NCBI RefSeq assembly: GCF_031454135.1
Contig: NZ_JAVDQF010000001.1
Span: 3,410,001 to 3,474,000, forward strand
DNA from: Arthrobacter russicus
Lineage (GTDB): Bacteria; Actinomycetota; Actinomycetes; Actinomycetales; Micrococcaceae
Direction of reading: 5' to 3'
Length of the DNA: 64,000 nt
In this document: positions 62,809 through 64,000 of the stretch, one piece after another
How the letters are laid out: the number at the start of each line of letters is the position of its first letter
How positions within the stretch are numbered: position 1 is the first letter of the stretch
Notes under the pieces: generated by a model
What the model was told of the DNA's origin: nothing
Database searches by the model: none
Seen by the model: the letters and a program-made list of their open reading frames with translations, nothing else
Position numbers and translations under genes: made by a program

Positions 62809-62959
62809 GGAAACAGCGTAGACCGAAAACCGGATTCAGCCCAGGTTCCAGGCCGGAAATCGGCCTCGGCCCGGGTACGCCGGGGGTCGGTGCTGGCCGT
62901 CTACGGCAACGCGTAATAGGCTGGCCGGAAGACGCCGTCGAGCTTGTGGGGGAACTGGA

Positions 62960-64000
62960 ATGAGTGCCCAGAGATCCAACCGGGATGAAGCGCCGGGCGC
63001 GCTGCCGGCAGGACTCGGACCGGTGGCTGGCCTACTGCCGGCGATGCCGCGGCAGGGCGGCTATGGTCCGGTTTCCACCCGGGACTGGTCGCAGCTGGAC
63101 TACCACCATCCCGCTGCCGGGTGGGGTGCGGCGATGTCCGTGGGCAAAGTTTTGCTGACCCAGGGCGAAGTCGTCTCCGGCAGCTTGGCGATGATCAAGA
63201 TGAACCATCCGGTGAAGGGTTTCGATTGCCCGGGGTGTGCCTGGCCGGACGACAACAAGGGCTTGATGCTCGACATCTGCGAGAACGGGATCAAGCACGT
63301 CACCTGGGAAATGACCCGAAAACGGGTGGACCCGCAGTTCTTCGCCAAACATTCGGTCACGGAACTCGCCACCTGGACCGACTTCGAGTTGGAGAACCAG
63401 GGCCGGTTGACCTACCCGATGGTCTACAACGCGGACACCGACCATTACGAACCGATCAGTTGGGATGCCGCCTTCGAGCTGGTCGCCGAAGAGCTCCGGG
63501 CCCTGGCGAGTCCCAACCAGGCTGCTTTCTACACCTCCGGACGGCTCAGCAACGAAGCTACCTTCGTTTACCAGCTGATGGTCCGCGAATTCGGCACCAA
63601 CAACCTGCCGGACTGTTCCAATATGTGCCACGAGGCCTCGGGACGCGCATTGCAGGCCTCGCTCGGCACCGGCAAGGGCACCTGCGACCTGGACGACTGG
63701 GAGGAATGCGACGCCCTGTTCATCATGGGCGTCAACGCGGCGTCGAACGCGCCCCGGATGCTCACTGCGCTTTCCGAAGCGACTAAACGGGGTGCGGCCG
63801 TGGTGCACATCAATCCGCTCGTCGAGGCCGGTGCCACCCGGACCATCGTGCCGCACGACATTGTGGACATGGCGCTTTTCAAGACCTCCTCGACCAGCAC
63901 CTTGAACTTGCAAGTGCGGCCGGGCGGGGATCTGGCTTTGCTGCGCGGCATGGCGAAGGCACTGTACGAAGCCGCCGAATCTGATCCCGGTGCGATCGAT
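62960..64000 (+). CDS. FdhF/YdeP-family molybdopterin oxidoreductase (partial)
   Basis: The gene starts at ATG 62960 and runs off the right edge with 347 residues visible. It carries the family blocks KGFDCPGCAWPD (Cys pair), QGRLTYPMVYNAD, AAFYTSGRLSNEA, LPDCSNMCHEASG and HINPLVEAGATRT of bis-MGD molybdoenzymes of the formate dehydrogenase alpha / YdeP type. Relatives have about 750 residues. YdeP proteins are linked to acid resistance in Escherichia coli; the substrate in actinobacteria is not established. GGGGGAAC precedes the start. Confidence 0.9.
   Translation, partial: MSAQRSNRDEAPGALPAGLGPVAGLLPAMPRQGGYGPVSTRDWSQLDYHHPAAGWGAAMSVGKVLLTQGEVVSGSLAMIKMNHPVKGFDCPGCAWPDDNKGLMLDICENGIKHVTWEMTRKRVDPQFFAKHSVTELATWTDFELENQGRLTYPMVYNADTDHYEPISWDAAFELVAEELRALASPNQAAFYTSGRLSNEATFVYQLMVREFGTNNLPDCSNMCHEASGRALQASLGTGKGTCDLDDWEECDALFIMGVNAASNAPRMLTALSEATKRGAAVVHINPLVEAGATRTIVPHDIVDMALFKTSSTSTLNLQVRPGGDLALLRGMAKALYEAAESDPGAID

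Overview
The window is high-GC actinobacterial DNA, most like the Micrococcaceae (Arthrobacter/Renibacterium relatives). I infer this from gene families (SCO6880, DUF6112, DUF2637, MAB_1171c, DUF6153, ECF factor with DUF6596) and codon use; no species marker is present. Two parts meet near 46.38 kb. Bases 1 to about 46,384 are the right-hand part of an integrative conjugative element (ICE). The rest is ordinary chromosome containing several decayed genes. The boundary is a 42-nt copy of the 3' end of a tRNA-Pro(GGG) gene (46341-46382), followed by a strong terminator. This is the expected scar of integration into a tRNA; the intact tRNA, integrase, VirB4 ATPase and coupling protein would lie left of base 1.

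ICE transfer module (1-8.7 kb, all leftward): a primase-polymerase, a DUF2637 membrane/HTH protein, two unknown proteins, a ParB-like protein, a VirB8-like anchor, a lysozyme-like hydrolase, two DUF6112 membrane proteins, a TrbL/VirB6-like channel protein and the start of an SCO6880 protein. The MobF relaxase-helicase (34573-38127) is on the other strand, across the cargo.

Next comes a four-gene overlapping cassette (9.16-12.5 kb): two-HTH XRE regulator, ImmA/IrrE-like HExxH protein, MAB_1171c-family membrane protein and membrane-anchored alpha/beta hydrolase. It resembles a repressor/antirepressor switch wired to a membrane sensor and is my best candidate for an undescribed regulatory or signalling system.

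Cargo (13.4-33.6 kb) is a long leftward array plus a short rightward one. A copper module (cupredoxin-CopA-YHS ATPase, CsoR, DUF6153, DUF305, multicopper oxidase, second P1B ATPase) runs on into central-carbon genes: phosphoketolase, a beta-phosphoglucomutase/GH65 phosphorylase fusion (frameshifted), an AarF/UbiB kinase, archaeal-type GAPDH, an EamA transporter and a butanediol-type dehydrogenase. A perfect CsoR-type operator lies between the divergent copper ATPase and SHOCT genes. This looks like metal detoxification combined with a phosphoketolase bypass.

The right end of the ICE holds likely defence genes: an AlbA_2 (Schlafen-type) protein beside an Abi/HEPN-like protein, and an IetAS pair (AAA ATPase plus subtilisin-like protease).

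The chromosomal part (46.5-64 kb) has a TetR/MFS/flavin-oxidoreductase operon, two further TetR regulators, a Dabb protein, rifampin ADP-ribosyltransferase (Arr), SDR, DHFR-family, YCII, SdpI, HxlR and RidA genes, a GIY-YIG/DUF2075 helicase with a MazG-like pyrophosphatase, a lipoprotein and the start of an FdhF/YdeP molybdo-oxidoreductase. Three chromosomal genes (a DppC-type permease, the ECF factor and a trypsin-like protease) and two ICE genes are broken by frameshifts, stops or deletions. That means either genome decay or sequence error.
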